From assembly GCF_046630445.1 (NCBI RefSeq), contig NC_092333.1, positions 6,630,501 to 6,694,500 of the forward strand: a stretch of DNA of 64,000 nucleotides, read 5' to 3'. A program made the position numbers and the translations under genes. Below are positions 49,049 through 63,015 of the stretch, one piece after another (position 1 is the stretch's first letter; every line of letters starts with the position of its first letter). The stretch comes from Rutidosis leptorrhynchoides. Lineage: Eukaryota > Streptophyta > Magnoliopsida > Asterales > Asteraceae. The notes below the pieces were generated by a model, which saw nothing but the letters and a program-made list of their open reading frames with translations, ran no database searches and was not told the origin of the DNA.

Positions 49049-49560
49049 TGTAACACCCCAGCTTAACATGACCACAATATTGTCCGCTTTCCCCGCAGGC
49101 GCACGGCTTTTTCTTGGCGACCACACACGAGAATCACTTTCCCAGGAGGTCACCCATCCTGGTAGTGCTCTTGCCCGAGCACGCTTAACTGCAGCGTACT
49201 CACACATCTGCTCTACATGTGGTCCCAAAACGCGTTGTGTCATTTAAGCGTGAGTATTACATTATAATCCAATGATCACTCATGTTCGTGGGCAATGTGG
49301 GATTTGCCTAGGGTGTTACATTCACCCCCCCCCCCCTCAGGGACTCATCGTTCTCGATGAGGTTTGCCCCACCACCCCCAACGGCACATGAGTGGCTCTG
49401 ATACCATTCTGTAACACCCCAGCTTAACATGACCACAATATTGTCCGCTTTCCCCGCAGGCGCACAGCTTTTTCTTGGCGACCACACACGAGAATCACTT
49501 TCCCAGGAGGTCACCCATCCTGGTAGTGCTCTTTGCCCGAGCACGCTTAACTGCAGCGTA
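49049..49560 (-). mobile_element. Cassandra TRIM with 5S rRNA-like LTRs, interrupted
   Basis: The complete 3' LTR is 49049-49320 (272 bp, TGTAACACC...GGTGTTACA on the - strand). A short internal segment has a C/G-only purine tract (about 49325-49337) and a tRNA-iMet primer site (GGTATCAGAGCC, about 49393-49405). The 5' LTR starts at 49410 and is cut at 49560 by the next insertion. Both LTRs hold a - strand segment GTTAAGCGTGCTCGGGC... and ...GGATGGGTGACCTCCTGGGA, matching the internal promoter part of 5S rRNA. That is the hallmark of Cassandra elements. No coding capacity by nature. Confidence 0.9.
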
Positions 49561-52500
49561 TGTAGTGACCCGAACTTTTCCATGTTTATATATATTAATT
49601 GAGATTGATATTTACATGATTAAATGTTTCCAACATGTTAAGCAATCAAACTTGTTAAGACTTGATTAATTGAAATATATTTCATATAGACAATTGACCA
49701 TCCAAGTTGACCGGCGATTCACGAACGTTAAAACTTGTAAAAACGACATGACGATATATATATGGATATACATATGGTTAACATGAGATTATGATAAGTA
49801 AGTATCTCCATAAGTATATTAACAATGAGTTATATACATATAAACAAGACTACTAACTTAAGGATTTCGAAACGAGACATATATGTAACGATTATCGTTG
49901 TAACGACATTTAAATGTATATATATCATATTAAGATATATTAATATATCATAATATCATGATAATATAATAATTTAACATCTCATTAGATATAATAAATA
50001 ATGGGTTAACAGCATTAATTGAGATCGTTAACTTAAAGGTTTCAAAACAACACTTACATGTAACGACTAACGATGACTTAACGACTCAGTTAAAATGTAT
50101 ATACATGTAGTGTATTTAGATGTATTAAAATACTTTTGGAAGACTTCAAGACATATATCAAAATACTCATACTTAACGAAAATGGTTAAAGTTACTTTCA
50201 CATTCTTTTCTTTCATCAAGAATTCTAGTCGTATTTTTACCCGTATTATACACAGCTTCAAAACGTACTTACTATGGGTATATACCAATAGGAACTAGCA
50301 TGGAATTCCACTCTTGATTATGTCATGTATGACTAATCAATTTTAACTTCTACCAAGAGCTAGTCAACTAACTAGAACTCCTTTTAACCCCACTCACCAC
50401 TCACCAATTACCACTCATCATTCACTCCATTTCACTTCCAATTCTCTTTCTAATTCTCTCTCAACACACCCACACTATTATGAACGTATTTTTCCAGTAT
50501 TTAATCATCATCTTCATCAAAAATCACTTCAAGAATCAAGCTATAATCATCATAGGAAGAACACTTCAAGAACACTCTAAAAATCCCTTCAAGTTTACTA
50601 ATTTACTTCCAAGCTTTCTAATCCATTCCAAGTAATCATCTAAGATCAAGAAACCTTTGTTATATACAGTAGGTTATCTTTCTTATTCAAGGTAATATTC
50701 ATATTCAAACTTTGATTCAATTTCTATAACTATAAACTATCTTAATTCGAGTAAAAATCTTACTTGAACTTGTTTTTGTGTCATGATCCTACTTCAAGAA
50801 CTTTCAAGCCATCCAAGATCCTTTCAAGCTAGATCATTTCTTGTCACTTCCAGTAGGTTTACCTACTAAACTTGAGGTAGTAATGATGTTCATAACATCA
50901 TTCGATTCATATATATAAAACTATCTTATTCGAAGGTTTAAACTCGTAATCACTAGAACATAGTTTAGTTAATTCTAAACTTGCTCGCAAACAAAAGTTA
51001 ATCCTTCTAACTTGACTTTTAAAATTAACTAAACACATGTTCTATATCTATATGATATGCTAACTTAATGATTTAAAACCTGGAAACACGAAAAACACCG
51101 TAAAACCGGATTTACGCCGTCATAGTAACACCGCGGGCTGTTTTGGTTTAGTTAATTAAAAACTATGATAAACTTTGATTTAAAAGTTGTTATTCTGAGA
51201 AAATGATTTTTATTATGAACATGAAACTATATCCAAAAATTATGGTTAAACTCAAAGTGGAAGTATGTTTTCTAAAATGGTCATCTAGACGTCGTTCTTT
51301 CGACTGAAATGACTACCTTTACAAAAAACGACTTGTAACTTATTTTTCCGACTATAAACCTATACTTTTCTGTTTAGATTCATAAAATAGAGTTCAATAT
51401 GAAACCATAGCAATTTGATTCACTCAAAACGGATTTAAAATGAAGAAGTTATGGGTAAAACAAGATTGGATAATTTTTCTCATTTTAGCTACGTGAAAAT
51501 TGGTAACAAATCTATTCCAACCATAACTTAATCAACTTGTATTGTATATTATGTAATCTTGAGATACCATAGACACGTATACAATGTTTCGACCTATCAT
51601 TTCGACACATCTATATATATTTCGGAACAACCATAGACACTCTATATGTGAATGTTGGAGTTAGCTATACAGGGTTGAGGTTGATTCCAAAATATATATA
51701 GTTTGAGTTGTGATCAATACTGAGATACGTATACACTGGGTCGTGGATTGATTCAAGATAATATTTATCGATTTATTTCTGTACATCTAACTGTGGACAA
51801 CTAGTTGTAGGTTACTAACGAGGACAGCTGACTTAATAAACTTAAAACATCAAAATATATTAAAAGTGTTGTAAATATATTTTAAACATACTTTGATATA
51901 TATGTATATATTGTTATAGGTTCGTGAATCAACCAGTGGCCAAGTCTTACTTCCCGACGAAGTAAAAATCTGTGAAAGTGAGTTATAGTCCCACTTTTAA
52001 AATCTAATATTTTTGGGATGAGAATACATGCAGGTTTTATAAATGATTTACAAAATAGACACAAGTACGTGAAACTACATTCTATGGTTGAATTATCGAA
52101 ATCGAATATGCCCCTTTTTATTAAGTCTGGTAATCTAAGAATTAGGGAACAGACACCCTAATTGACGCGAATCCTAAAGATAGATCTATTGGGCCTAACA
52201 AACCCCATCCAAAGTACCGGATGCTTTAGTACTTCGAAATTTATATCATATCCGAAGGGTGTCCCGGAATGATGGGGATATTCTTAAAAATGCATCTTGT
52301 TATTGTCGGTTACCAGGTGTTCACCATATGAATGATTTTTATCTCTATGTATGGGATGTGTATTGAAATATGAAATCTTGTGGTCTATTATTACGATTTG
52401 ATATATATAGGTTAAACCTATAACTCACCAACATTTTTGTTGACGTTTAAAGCATGTTTATTCTCAGGTGAATATTAAGAGCTTCCGCTGTTGCATACTA

Positions 52501-52800
52501 AAATAAGGACAAGATTTGGAGTCCATGTTTGTATGATATTGTGTAAAAACTGCATTCAAGAAACTGATTTTGATGTAACATATTTGTATTGTAAACCATT
52601 ATGTAATGGTCGTGTGTAAACAGGATATTTTAGATTATCATTATTTGATAATCTACGTAAAGCTTTTTAAACCTTTATAAAGGTTATGGTGTTTTAAAAA
52701 TGAATGCAGTCTTTGAAAAACGTCTCATATAGAGGTCAAAACCTCGCAACGAAATCAATTAATATGGAACGTTTTTAATCAATAAGAACGGGACATTTCA
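49561..52800 (+). repeat. 5' LTR of the F-box-carrying element
   Basis: It starts TGTAGTGACCCGAAC and ends GGGACATTTCA. It contains 'gagaatacatgca' (about 52020), 'aagcatgtttattctcagg' (about 52450) and 'cttccgctgt', shared with the other long LTRs in the window. A primer site follows after one base (TTGGTATCCGAGCG, 52802-52815, one mismatch to the tRNA-iMet type). Confidence 0.75.
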
Positions 52801-53009
52801 GTTGGTATCCGAGCGTTGGTCTTAGAGAACCAGAATTTTGCATTAGTGTGTCTTATCGAGTTTGTTAGGATGCATTAGTGAGTCTGGACTTCGACCGTGT
52901 TTACTTGAAAAATGATTGCTTAACAAATTTTGTTGGAAACTATATATTTTTAACATGTGAATATTATGTGATATATTAATCTCTTAACGCGTTTGATATT
53001 ATGTGATAG

Positions 53010-53345
53010 ATGTCTACCTCTAGAACAAGTCCCATTGACTCACCTAATAATAATGAAGAGTCAAATGTAAATTGGAATGATTCGTAGACTGATTCACAAG
53101 TTCCCGAAGAGGAACCGGAAGAAGAGTCGGAACCAGAAGAAGAATCGGAACCGGAAGAAGAATCGGAACCAGATGAAGAAATAGAACCGGTGGGGGAAAT
53201 AATAAAATGGTTAAGTAAAAGAAAATCCTCAACCAACCGACCAAGGTTAATTATGGTCAATGGTGTTTCCGCTAAGGAAGTAAAATATTGGGAGGATTAC
53301 CAATTCTCCGATGAATCGGATTCTGACGAGAATTCCGATGATGTT
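53010..53345 (+). other. Acidic coding-like stretch of the F-box-carrying element
   Basis: It starts MSTSRTSPIDSPN. Further on an 18-base unit, 'gaagaagaatcggaacc' and variants, is repeated about four times (53105-53190) and codes for an acidic Glu/Ser/Pro run. Then a basic segment (IIKWLSKRK) and an Asp/Ser-rich one. No retroviral domain recognised. Broken, and interrupted by the nested element at its right edge. Confidence 0.5.
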
Positions 53346-56300
53346 TGAAAGGACCCGTTCATATACATTATAAACGATTCACAATAGTTGATTACATTGC
53401 GAGGTATTTTGACCTCTATATGATACATTTTACAAACATTGCATTCGTTTTTAAAAGACAAACTTTCTTTACAACGAAAGTTGACAGAATGCACACCATT
53501 TCATAATACATCCAACTATAATTGACATAATAATAATCTTGATGAACTCAATGACTCGAATGCAACGTCTTTCAAAATATGCCATGAATGACTCCAAGTA
53601 ATATCCTTAAAATGAGCTAATGCACAGCGGAAGATTTCTTTAATACCTGAGAATAAACATGCTTTAAAGTGTCAACCAAAAGGTTGGTGAGTTCATAGGT
53701 TTATCATAATAATCATTTCAATATATTAATAGACCACAAGATTTCCGTTTATAAATATATGTACACTCGCAAGTGTATAAAAGTATTCTATAAGTTGTAG
53801 GCACCCGGTAACAAGCCTTAACGTTCATGTTTTACCCTCTGAAGTACACCAGATCAGGTGTGTTTAAAATAACCTCGAAGTACTAAAGCATCCCATAGTC
53901 AGGATGGGGTTTGTCAGGCCCAATAGATCTATCTTTAGGATTCGCGCCTACCGTACATAGACAAGTAGTTTAATGTTACCAAGCTAAGGATATATTTCTG
54001 GTTTAAACCCACGTAGAATTAGTTTTAGTACTTGTGCCTATTTCGTAAAATATTTATAAAAACAGCGCATGTATTCTCAGTCCCAAAAATATATATAAAA
54101 GGGAGCAAATGAAACTCACCATACTGTATTTCGTAGTAAAAATACATATAACGTCATTTAACAAGTACAAGGTTGGCCTCGGATTCACGAACCTATATTA
54201 ATTATATATATTTATATGCTGGTCAATATTTGTCTAACAATTTTTGGTCAAGTCATAGTGTACCACAATCCTAATGCTCGAGACTAATATGCAAAAGTCA
54301 ACTTGACCCAAAATGACTTCTAAAATTTATACGTGTTTATTATATAACTTAGCTATAGTCGTTTTATATATTTAAATATATTTATTAGATTTTATAATAA
54401 TAAAAGTCATTTATTAATAAAAATTTATATTAACGTTTATATATGATAAAATATACTTTTATATATCTTAAGTAGTAAAATTTATAAAGTTCACTTAATA
54501 TCGTAAAACTATAGTGGTAAGTATTATTAATGTAATTATATTACGCGTGGTGAAAAATATCTTTGTATCCCCTATTTATTTGATAAAATAATATTGATCA
54601 TAATAATAATAAGTAAAATTTGTATTATTTTATAATAATAATTATTATTATTCTATTAAAAAAATAACAATATTTATATTTACTAAAAATGTTATTATGA
54701 TAAAATGATAATACTAACATAATAGTAATAATGATATTTTATAATAACAATGATATTTCTATTAAAATAATAACGACGATAGTAATAATAATCATTTTAA
54801 CAATAATACTAAAATTCAGTGGACTATAACTTCAAATCCGTTCATCGAAACCATTCGATATCTAAATGAAAAGTTCTTAATTTTTCGCTAGCTTTCCAAT
54901 GACATGCATATCATATACCCTATCTCAGTAGCATATGTATCTAATTCAGGATTCAACAAACCTATCTAAGGACAATATCGAATGTACAAGCATGCATAAT
55001 CCTATATACTCGAGCACTAGCCAGGGATACACTATTGATATATAGAAGTTAAGTTATGAGTGCTCACGTATCAATATTGAGATTCAATATTGCAGGAAAG
55101 TACGTAGACGCAACTGAGATGATAAAAACTAGATTGACCTCACGAGCATACCCATGAACCATACCCATCACCTCCATAGCTATAACCCATAATTTCCTTA
55201 GCTTCGACTCATTCAAAAAACTATTTTGAAATCACTCGGACATCACTCCGTCGTAATATTTTATGTATACTAATAATATCTTGAAATAATATAGAGCAAA
55301 TATATATATATATGTAAATCGATTGAGAGTGTTTAGAGAAATATATTTTCAAGTTTCTATGAAATAATGAAACCTATTGAATTCTATTTATAATAGATTT
55401 TTGAATTATTAAAGTGAATTATTAAAGTATGAATTATTAAAGTGAATTATTAAAGTATGAATTATTAAAGTGAATTATTAAAGTATGAATTATTAAAGTG
55501 AATTATTAAAGTATGAATTATTAAAGTAAATTATTAAAGTATGAATTATTAAAGTGAATTATTAAAGTATGAATTATTAAAGTGAATTATTAAAGTATGA
55601 ATTATTAAAGTGAATTATTAAAGTATGAATTATTAAAGTAAATTATTAAAGTTAAAGTAAAGGTAAAGTAAAGTAAAGGTAAAGTAAAGTAAAGGTAAAG
55701 TTAAAGTATAGTAAAAATATAAAAACTATGTATGTATAATACGTGTATAAATATATATATAATATTAATTTAAATCGTTATATATATTTAATGAAATAAA
55801 ATATAAATATCGTTATATTTATTATACTGGTTAAGTAATGAGTTGTCAAAAGTGATTCTAGATATTTATAAAAGTTATATACGTTTTAATAATAAAGTTC
55901 TTTTTAAACTGAAAACGTTTTTGTACGTTTGAAAATAGATTAATAGAATATTATGGAAACCAATTCTCCAATAGCTTTTGTCTAACTTTCGTAAATGACA
56001 CTTTTTATTTTTATTTATAAATAGCTTTACAAATTATTCCGAATATCGTTAAGAGGAATATATTTCTCAAATCATAGTGGACCTCTCAACAGAGACTTGT
56101 AATCATAATTCAATGTTTCTGATAATTCAATCATTTAATATATATTTTTTTTTAATTTCGTCGATAATCATATTGAAACAAATACATTCATATAAAGCAT
56201 TATACTTTTAAATACTTTATTGACATTTTCAATTTATAACATATACACATATACATACATATTCATATATGTTCATTTAATGGTTCGTGAATCATTGGAA

Positions 56301-56434
56301 TTTGGTCGAGGTTTAAATGAATGTATAAACATAGTTTAAAATCCTTGAGATTTAACTTAACAAACATTGCTTATCGTGTCAGAATAATATAAAGATAAAG
56401 TTTAAATTTAGTCGAAAATTTCCGGGTCGTCACA
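53346..56434 (-). repeat. 3' LTR of element 53346-63015
   Basis: 3089 bp, TGTGACGACCCGG... to ...GGGTCCTTTCA on the - strand. It contains the 'gaattattaaagt' array (about 55380-55650) and 'taaaggtaaagtaaag' repeats next to it. Confidence 0.92.
55380..55690. repeat. Tandem 'gaattattaaagt' array in the LTR
   Basis: About twenty units of 13-15 bp alternate as 'gaattattaaagt' and 'atgaattattaaagt', making a 28-bp higher-order unit. They pass into 'aaaggtaaagtaaagt' repeats. The same array lies in the other LTR at about 61980-62290. Confidence 0.9.
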
Positions 56435-57764
56435 GTACCTACCCGTTAAAGAAATTTCGTCCCCGAAATTTGATAGAGGTCGTTATGGCTAACAATGAGA
56501 ATGTTATTATGACGATTATGAAGTTTTATCATGTCTAAGAAATATGGATAAAATAATTCGATTACTCAAAGCGTATGAGGGAAGTTATCGTAAATGAAGG
56601 AAATAAGATTATAGTGATTCGTCATATCTTTTGACGTCATCACAATTGATCTCCGAATTTAAAGAAAATCTTTGTAATCTATGTTGGATTTGATGCTTCG
56701 GTGATTAAGGAGATTATGATTCTCTTCGAATTAATACGATAATCCATCTTGATTTCTCTGTCGGGTATTTCACTATAAATCCACCTCCTTCGTGTCCTTA
56801 CAACTCACACCTTCTATTCTTTCTCCCTCAACTCATATTTTAAAGTATTTGTCAATATGCTTCATCCAGTACTGATTCTCGATATACTCCTCACTTTCAT
56901 ATCTGTCATTCTTCTTTTTCATCTGCCTCCGGAAGAATCTATTTACTTCTACTATATTCTCGGTTTTATAGTGTTTTTAGTTCTTCCGTGTCTTTATATT
57001 GCTATATGCATCGATATATACGGTTTATAATTTTTGGGTGGTTGTTGGGTTTTATATCTTCCCTTATATTTCAAAGCCCCTGCTTTTGTCTTCTATAATC
57101 ATTGACATCCAAGTTAATGCTCCCTTCTATTTGCTGCGATTTATACTCCAATTTCTATTTTGGAGTTTTGTCCTTTCGTTTCTTCTTCTTGCGATTAAGC
57201 AACGTTTGTAATGGTCCAGTATTCGCAGATATGAATTTCAGAATGAACATAGTTAATATTCTAAGAAGGAAATGGTAATGGCACGATCTTGATTTCTTAA
57301 TTTACCAGAATACCCTGAAAAGACCGAATCATCAAGAAAATATATTCTTGATATTTTTAGAGATTAAATAGAATACAAGATTCGTGTAACATGGAACATG
57401 ATGACGGCATGGTCTGTGAATAGTCATGTCCCATTAGAAACTCAGCATGACTTACTGTAATATAATCACGTTGATCAAGTGTCATTATATTATACTAACT
57501 CATGCTTCAGTTCCCAACACTACTTCAAAACATTCATAATTTAAACTCGAAAGTTTATAGAATATAGAAACTAATAGTTTCTTATATGATGTAACACTGA
57601 TAGCGCAAAGAGATAAATGACTTCAGATAAGATTAGTTGTGAAAATATCTTCAGAAATATCGCGGATATTTATAATGAAAGATATGATAATATCTTAGAA
57701 TTTCTAATATTGATGGATGATGATGAAGATTTGTCTGTAAAGGTTTAGAATAAAGAGTAAGGTA

Positions 57765-57980
57765 TTCGTTAATGACTTTAGCAGGCACTGAATCATTTGG
57801 ATTCTTTGAAGACAGATTTAGTCTTTGTGATTTGTCCACAGCCTCCTTCATAGTCTGTTCAATCCGTTTTCCAGTTCCAAACCTTCTCTTTTTCTCAGCT
57901 TTACCACCTTACTATTCTTTGTCATCAAACTTTTTACTGTTAAGATCATTTACAGTTTTTGATGCTTCGTCAGCATTTCA
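57765..57980 (-). pseudogene. Captured PABP gene fragment, second copy
   Basis: The - strand gives DEASKTVNDLNSKKFDDKE, then EQTMKEAVDKSQRLNL. It is homologous to the fragment at 7225-7440 and to the end of RRM3 and the linker of plant poly(A)-binding proteins. It is sense relative to the element, as in copy 1. Decayed. Confidence 0.75.
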
Positions 57981-59918
57981 AGAACTAGTTTGCAGTTCAG
58001 AATATTTTTCAGAACTTCACATTCAAAGTATGTAAGTCCAGGAGATAGACGTTTTACGTACACATATAACTGTTGGCATAGACATGCTGCGAGATTTCAA
58101 AATACTGGTTACTGTTTTTCGATGATTCATATGACAATTCTCGTTACAAGATGCGAATGAGTAAATGATGCGATTTCAATAAATATAATGATTTTTTTTT
58201 GAAAAGTCAAATATAATTGAAGTTGTTGGTAAGTTTATTACTAAGGTGGCGAGATATGAAAGGCCCCCAGTAACGATGACGAAAGGGCAACGTATCTATC
58301 GAGGTTATAATAAGACTAGTCCGACTGAAAAGTTGAAGTTGACTTGCTGGAGCTGTGACAAAACTGTCTACTTTGAAAAGGAATTGAAAAGTCATTTTAG
58401 CTAATAAATGCCAAAGGGTCTGACACGGATACGCGTCGAACTATGACTTTGGCTTCGAGAGCTTTTTAGGTACATAAATGTGGGTAATATGTGATTGGAT
58501 CATCATCTCGATTGTTCATTGTTTGAAGTGTCTTCGAAAACTTCAGAGAGTTTGAACACAGTTTGTAATCGTTAATATACATATGATGTTCTAACATGGT
58601 TTTGAAGTCAAAGTATAGCTTTGAAAGATGTAGGAATCTAAGAGTGATGTCTTCTGTTAAATCATGACTTGAATTTTGATTTGTCAAAATCAGAATGCGT
58701 AATCAAATTTGGGTGAGAATGGTTGTTTTGATTTCTATACAAGAATGTATATTGTTGTGAGATTTTGAGAGTATAGTTGATGATTTGCTTAATCAGATTC
58801 GAAAAATGTAATATATTAATTGTGAATTTATATATCTCTCGGGTATTACCTACCCGTTAAAAAAAAATTCACAATTAATATTTTGTACAACAGAATTTTA
58901 TTACAGTCTTTATGAAAATATATATGTGCATATTTTCTTCAGATGTAACATAGATTTAATGAGTTAATATTAAATTAAACTCATTTAATTTACGGTTGAA
59001 ACTAGAACTGAATAATCCCTAAAGACTTTAGAAATTACATAACTTTTACGGAGTATTTATTCAATAAAATTGAAATTATGAATTAATACTTCGTTATTTG
59101 TTGGTGTTTGTAACCCTTGCACCATATTCTCTAAAGCCACTACTCGAGCGCGAAGCTCGTTGACTTCTTCTATTACATCGGGGTGATTGTCGGTTCGGAC
59201 GAGCAGATAAATAAAATCTAGAATTTGATGTAGTATATAATCGTGACGAGATACTCTGAAAATGAGAGAGAAAATGGTGTTTCAGACCGGTTCGCTGGTA
59301 AGCTTCAGGTTCATCGCCAAGAGGGCAATGTGGTGGATGGAAGGGATCACCTTCTTCTTGTCTCCAATTATTGAGGAGGCTACGAACCTATCCCCAATTC
59401 ATTCATAATAGATGATGGCTAATTGGTTGATCCATTCCGGTCACACTGCTTTCGGAGCTTGAGTGAGATTCCATATCGGAATTCGAGGGACTTGAACTAA
59501 TGACGAATTCCATTTTGTTCGATTGAATAAAGAATTTTTCGATATGAAATGATTTTTCGGCTATAGGGTGGTATTCTAATTACATAGAATATCTATATAT
59601 ATAGCGCAAAAGATTTCGTAGATTACGGAGGAAATTACGGGATATGTCAAGCAAAGTTTACAGTAACAGATACGCTAAGATATGGATTAGCAGATACGCT
59701 AAGATATGAATTTTGTCTATACACTATTCATGCAATCAATGCAGTAAGACGTGTCTAGACTAAGAATGATAAGTAGGCAATTTCCGACAAAAATGATAAG
59801 CAAAACTTTTGACATGCAGACACGGTCGAAGTCCAGGCTCATTAATGCATCCTAACGACTATCAGTCAGACACACTAATGCAGACCTGGTTCGCTAAGAC
59901 CACCGCTCTGATACCAAC

Positions 59919-62900
59919 TGAAAGGACCCGTTCATATACATTATAAACGATTCACAATAGTTGATTACATTGCGAGGTATTTTGACCTCTATATGATACA
60001 TTTTACAAACATTGCATTCGTTTTTAAAAGACAAACTTTCTTTACAACGAAAGTTGACGGAATGCACACCATTTCATAATACATCCAACTATAATTGACA
60101 TAATAATAATCTTGATGAACTCAATGACTCGAATGCAACGTCTTTCAAAATATGCCATGAATGACTCCAAGTAATATCCTTAAAATGAGCTAATGCACAG
60201 CGGAAGATTTCTTTAATACCTGAGAATAAACATGCTTTAAAGTGTCAACCAAAAGGTTGGTGAGTTCATAGGTTTATCATAATAATCATTTCAATATATT
60301 AATAGACCACAAGATTTCCGTTTATAAATATATGTACACTCGCAAGTGTATAAAAGTATTCTATAAGTTGTAGGCACCCGGTAACAAGCCTTAACGTTCA
60401 TGTTTTACCCTCTGAAGTACACCAGATCAGGTGTGTTTAAAATAACCTCGAAGTACTAAAGCATCCCATAGTCAGGATGGGGTTTGTCAGGCCCAATAGA
60501 TCTATCTTTAGGATTCGCGCCTACCGTACATAGACAAGTAGTTTAATGTTACCAAGCTAAGGATATATTTCTGGTTTAAACCCACGTAGAATTAGTTTTA
60601 GTACTTGTGCCTATTTCGTAAAATATTTATAAAAACAGCGCATGTATTCTCAGTCCCAAAAATATATATAAAAGGGAGCAAATGAAACTCACCATACTGT
60701 ATTTCGTAGTAAAAATACATATAACGTCATTTAACAAGTACAAGGTTGGCCTCGGATTCACGAACCTATATTAATTATATATATTTATATGCTGGTCAAT
60801 ATTTGTCTAACAATTTTTGGTCAAGTCATAGTGTACCACAATCCTAATGCTCGAGACTAATATGCAAAAGTCAACTTGACCCAAAATGACTTCTAAAATT
60901 TATACGTGTTTATTATATAACTTAGCTATAGTCGTTTTATATATTTAAATATATTTATTAGATTTTATAATAATAAAAGTCATTTATTAATAAAAATTTA
61001 TATTAACGTTTATATATGATAAAATATACTTTTATATATCTTAAGTAGTAAAATTTATAAAGTTCACTTAATATCGTAAAACTATAGTGGTACGTATTAT
61101 TAATGTAATTATATTACGCGTGGTGAAAAATATCTTTGTATCCCCTATTTATTTGATAAAATAATATTGATCATAATAATAATAAGTAAAAGTTGTATTA
61201 TTTTGTAATAATAATTATTATTATTCTATTAAAAAAATAACAATATTTATATTTACTAAAAATGTTATTATGATAAAATGATAATACTAACATAATAGTA
61301 ATAATGATATTTTATAATAACAATGATATTTCTATTAAAATAATAACGACGATAGTAATAATAATCATTTTAACAATAATACTAAAATTCAGTTGACTAT
61401 AACTTCAAATCCGTTCATCGAAACCATTCGATATCTAAATGAAAAGTTCTTAATTTTTCGCTAGCTTTCCAATGACATGCATATCATATACCCTATCTCA
61501 GTAGCATATGTATCTAATTCAGGATTCAACAAACCTATCTAAGGACAATATCTAATGTACAAGCATGCATAATCCTATATACTCGAGCACTAGCCAGGGA
61601 TACACTATTGATATATAGAAGTTAAGTTATGAGTGCTCACGTATCAATATTGAGATTCAATATTGCAGGAAAGTACGTAGACGCAACGGAGATGATAAAA
61701 ACTAGATTGACCTCACGAGCATACCCATGAACCATACCCATCACCTCCATAGCTATAACCCATAATTTCCTTAGCTTCGACTCATTCAAAAAACTATTTT
61801 GAAATCACTCGGACATCACTCCGTCGTAATATTTTATGTATACTAATAATATCTTGAAATAATATAGAGCAAATATATATATATATATATATATGTAAAT
61901 CGATTGAGAGTGTTTAGAGAAATATATTTTCAAGTTTCTATGAAATAATGAAACCTATTGAATTCTATTTATAATAGATTTTTGAATTATTAAAGTGAAT
62001 TATTAAAGTATGAATTATTAAAGTGAATTATTAAAGTATGAATTATTAAAGTGAATTATTAAAGTATGAATTATTAAAGTGAATTATTAAAGTATGAATT
62101 ATTAAAGTAAATTATTAAAGTATGAATTATTAAAGTGAATTATTAAAGTATGAATTATTAAAGTGAATTATTAAAGTATGAATTATTAAAGTGAATTATT
62201 AAAGTATGAATTATTAAAGTGAATTATTAAAGTTAAAGTAAAGGTAAAGTAAAGTAAAGGTAAAGTAAAGTAAAGGTAAAGTTAAAGTATAGTAAAAATA
62301 TAAAAACTATGTATGTATAATACGTGTATAAATATATATATAATATTAATTTAAATCGTTATATATATTTAATGAAATAAAATATAAATATCGTTATATT
62401 TATTATACTGGTTAAGTAATGAGTTGTCAAAAGTGATTCTAGATATTTATAAAAGTTATATACGTTTTAATAATAAAGTTCTTTTTAAACTGAAAACGTT
62501 TTTGTACGTTTGAAAATAGATTAATAGAATATTATGGAAACCAATTCTCCAATAGCTTTTGTCTAACTTTCGTAAATGACACTTTTTATTTTTATTTATA
62601 AATAGCTTTACAAATTATTCCGAATATCGTTAAGAGGAATATATTTCTCAAATCATAGTGGACCTCTCAACAGAGACTTGTAATCATAATTCAATGTTTC
62701 TGATAATTCAATCATTTAATATATATATTTTTTTAATTTCGTCGATAATCATATTGAAACAAATACATTCATATAAAGCATTATACTTTTAAATACTTTA
62801 TTGACATTTTCAATTTATAACATATACACATATACATACATATTCATATATGTTCATTTAATGGTTCGTGAATCATTGGAATTTGGTCGAGGTTTAAATG

Positions 62901-63015
62901 AATGTATAAACATAGTTTAAAATCCTTGAGATTTAACTTAACAAATATTTCTTATCGTGTCAGAATAATATAAAGATAAAGTTTAAATTTAGTCGAAAAT
63001 TTCCGGGTCGTCACA
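59919..63015 (-). repeat. 5' LTR of element 53346-63015
   Basis: 3097 bp, near-identical to 53346-56434. The 'gaattattaaagt' array lies at about 61980-62230. Its right end TGTGACGACCC (- strand) borders the duplication atgtt. Confidence 0.92.

Larger units (their letters stand above)
53346..63015 (-). mobile_element. Non-autonomous large LTR retroelement (LARD-like), copy 2, very young
   Basis: 9670 bp in - orientation. LTRs 53346-56434 and 59919-63015 differ at about 11 sites plus repeat-length changes by eye. It is flanked by the target duplication atgtt (53341-53345 and 63016-63020). The primer site TGGTATCAGAGC is at 59905-59916 (- strand). The internal 3.5 kb has no pol and corresponds to the internal region of 1417-11755, including the GMDQP-type gag-like start, the coiled-coil ELRARV segment (about 59147-59165, - strand) and the PABP fragment. 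LTR divergence near 0.4% means a recent jump, so proteins from an autonomous relative must have been available recently. Confidence 0.92.

Noticed and set aside
49149-49198. 5S rRNA gene
   Set aside because: Only the 3' half with the internal promoter is present, and it is embedded in a TRIM LTR; not a functional 5S gene.
48977-49583. Two similar - strand ORFs sharing LPGWVTSWESDSRVWSPRKS
   Set aside because: Translation of the duplicated Cassandra LTR, not a gene pair.
55380-55690. CRISPR-like array
   Set aside because: Units are directly adjacent without unique spacers, and the genome is a plant's; it is a simple tandem repeat in an LTR.
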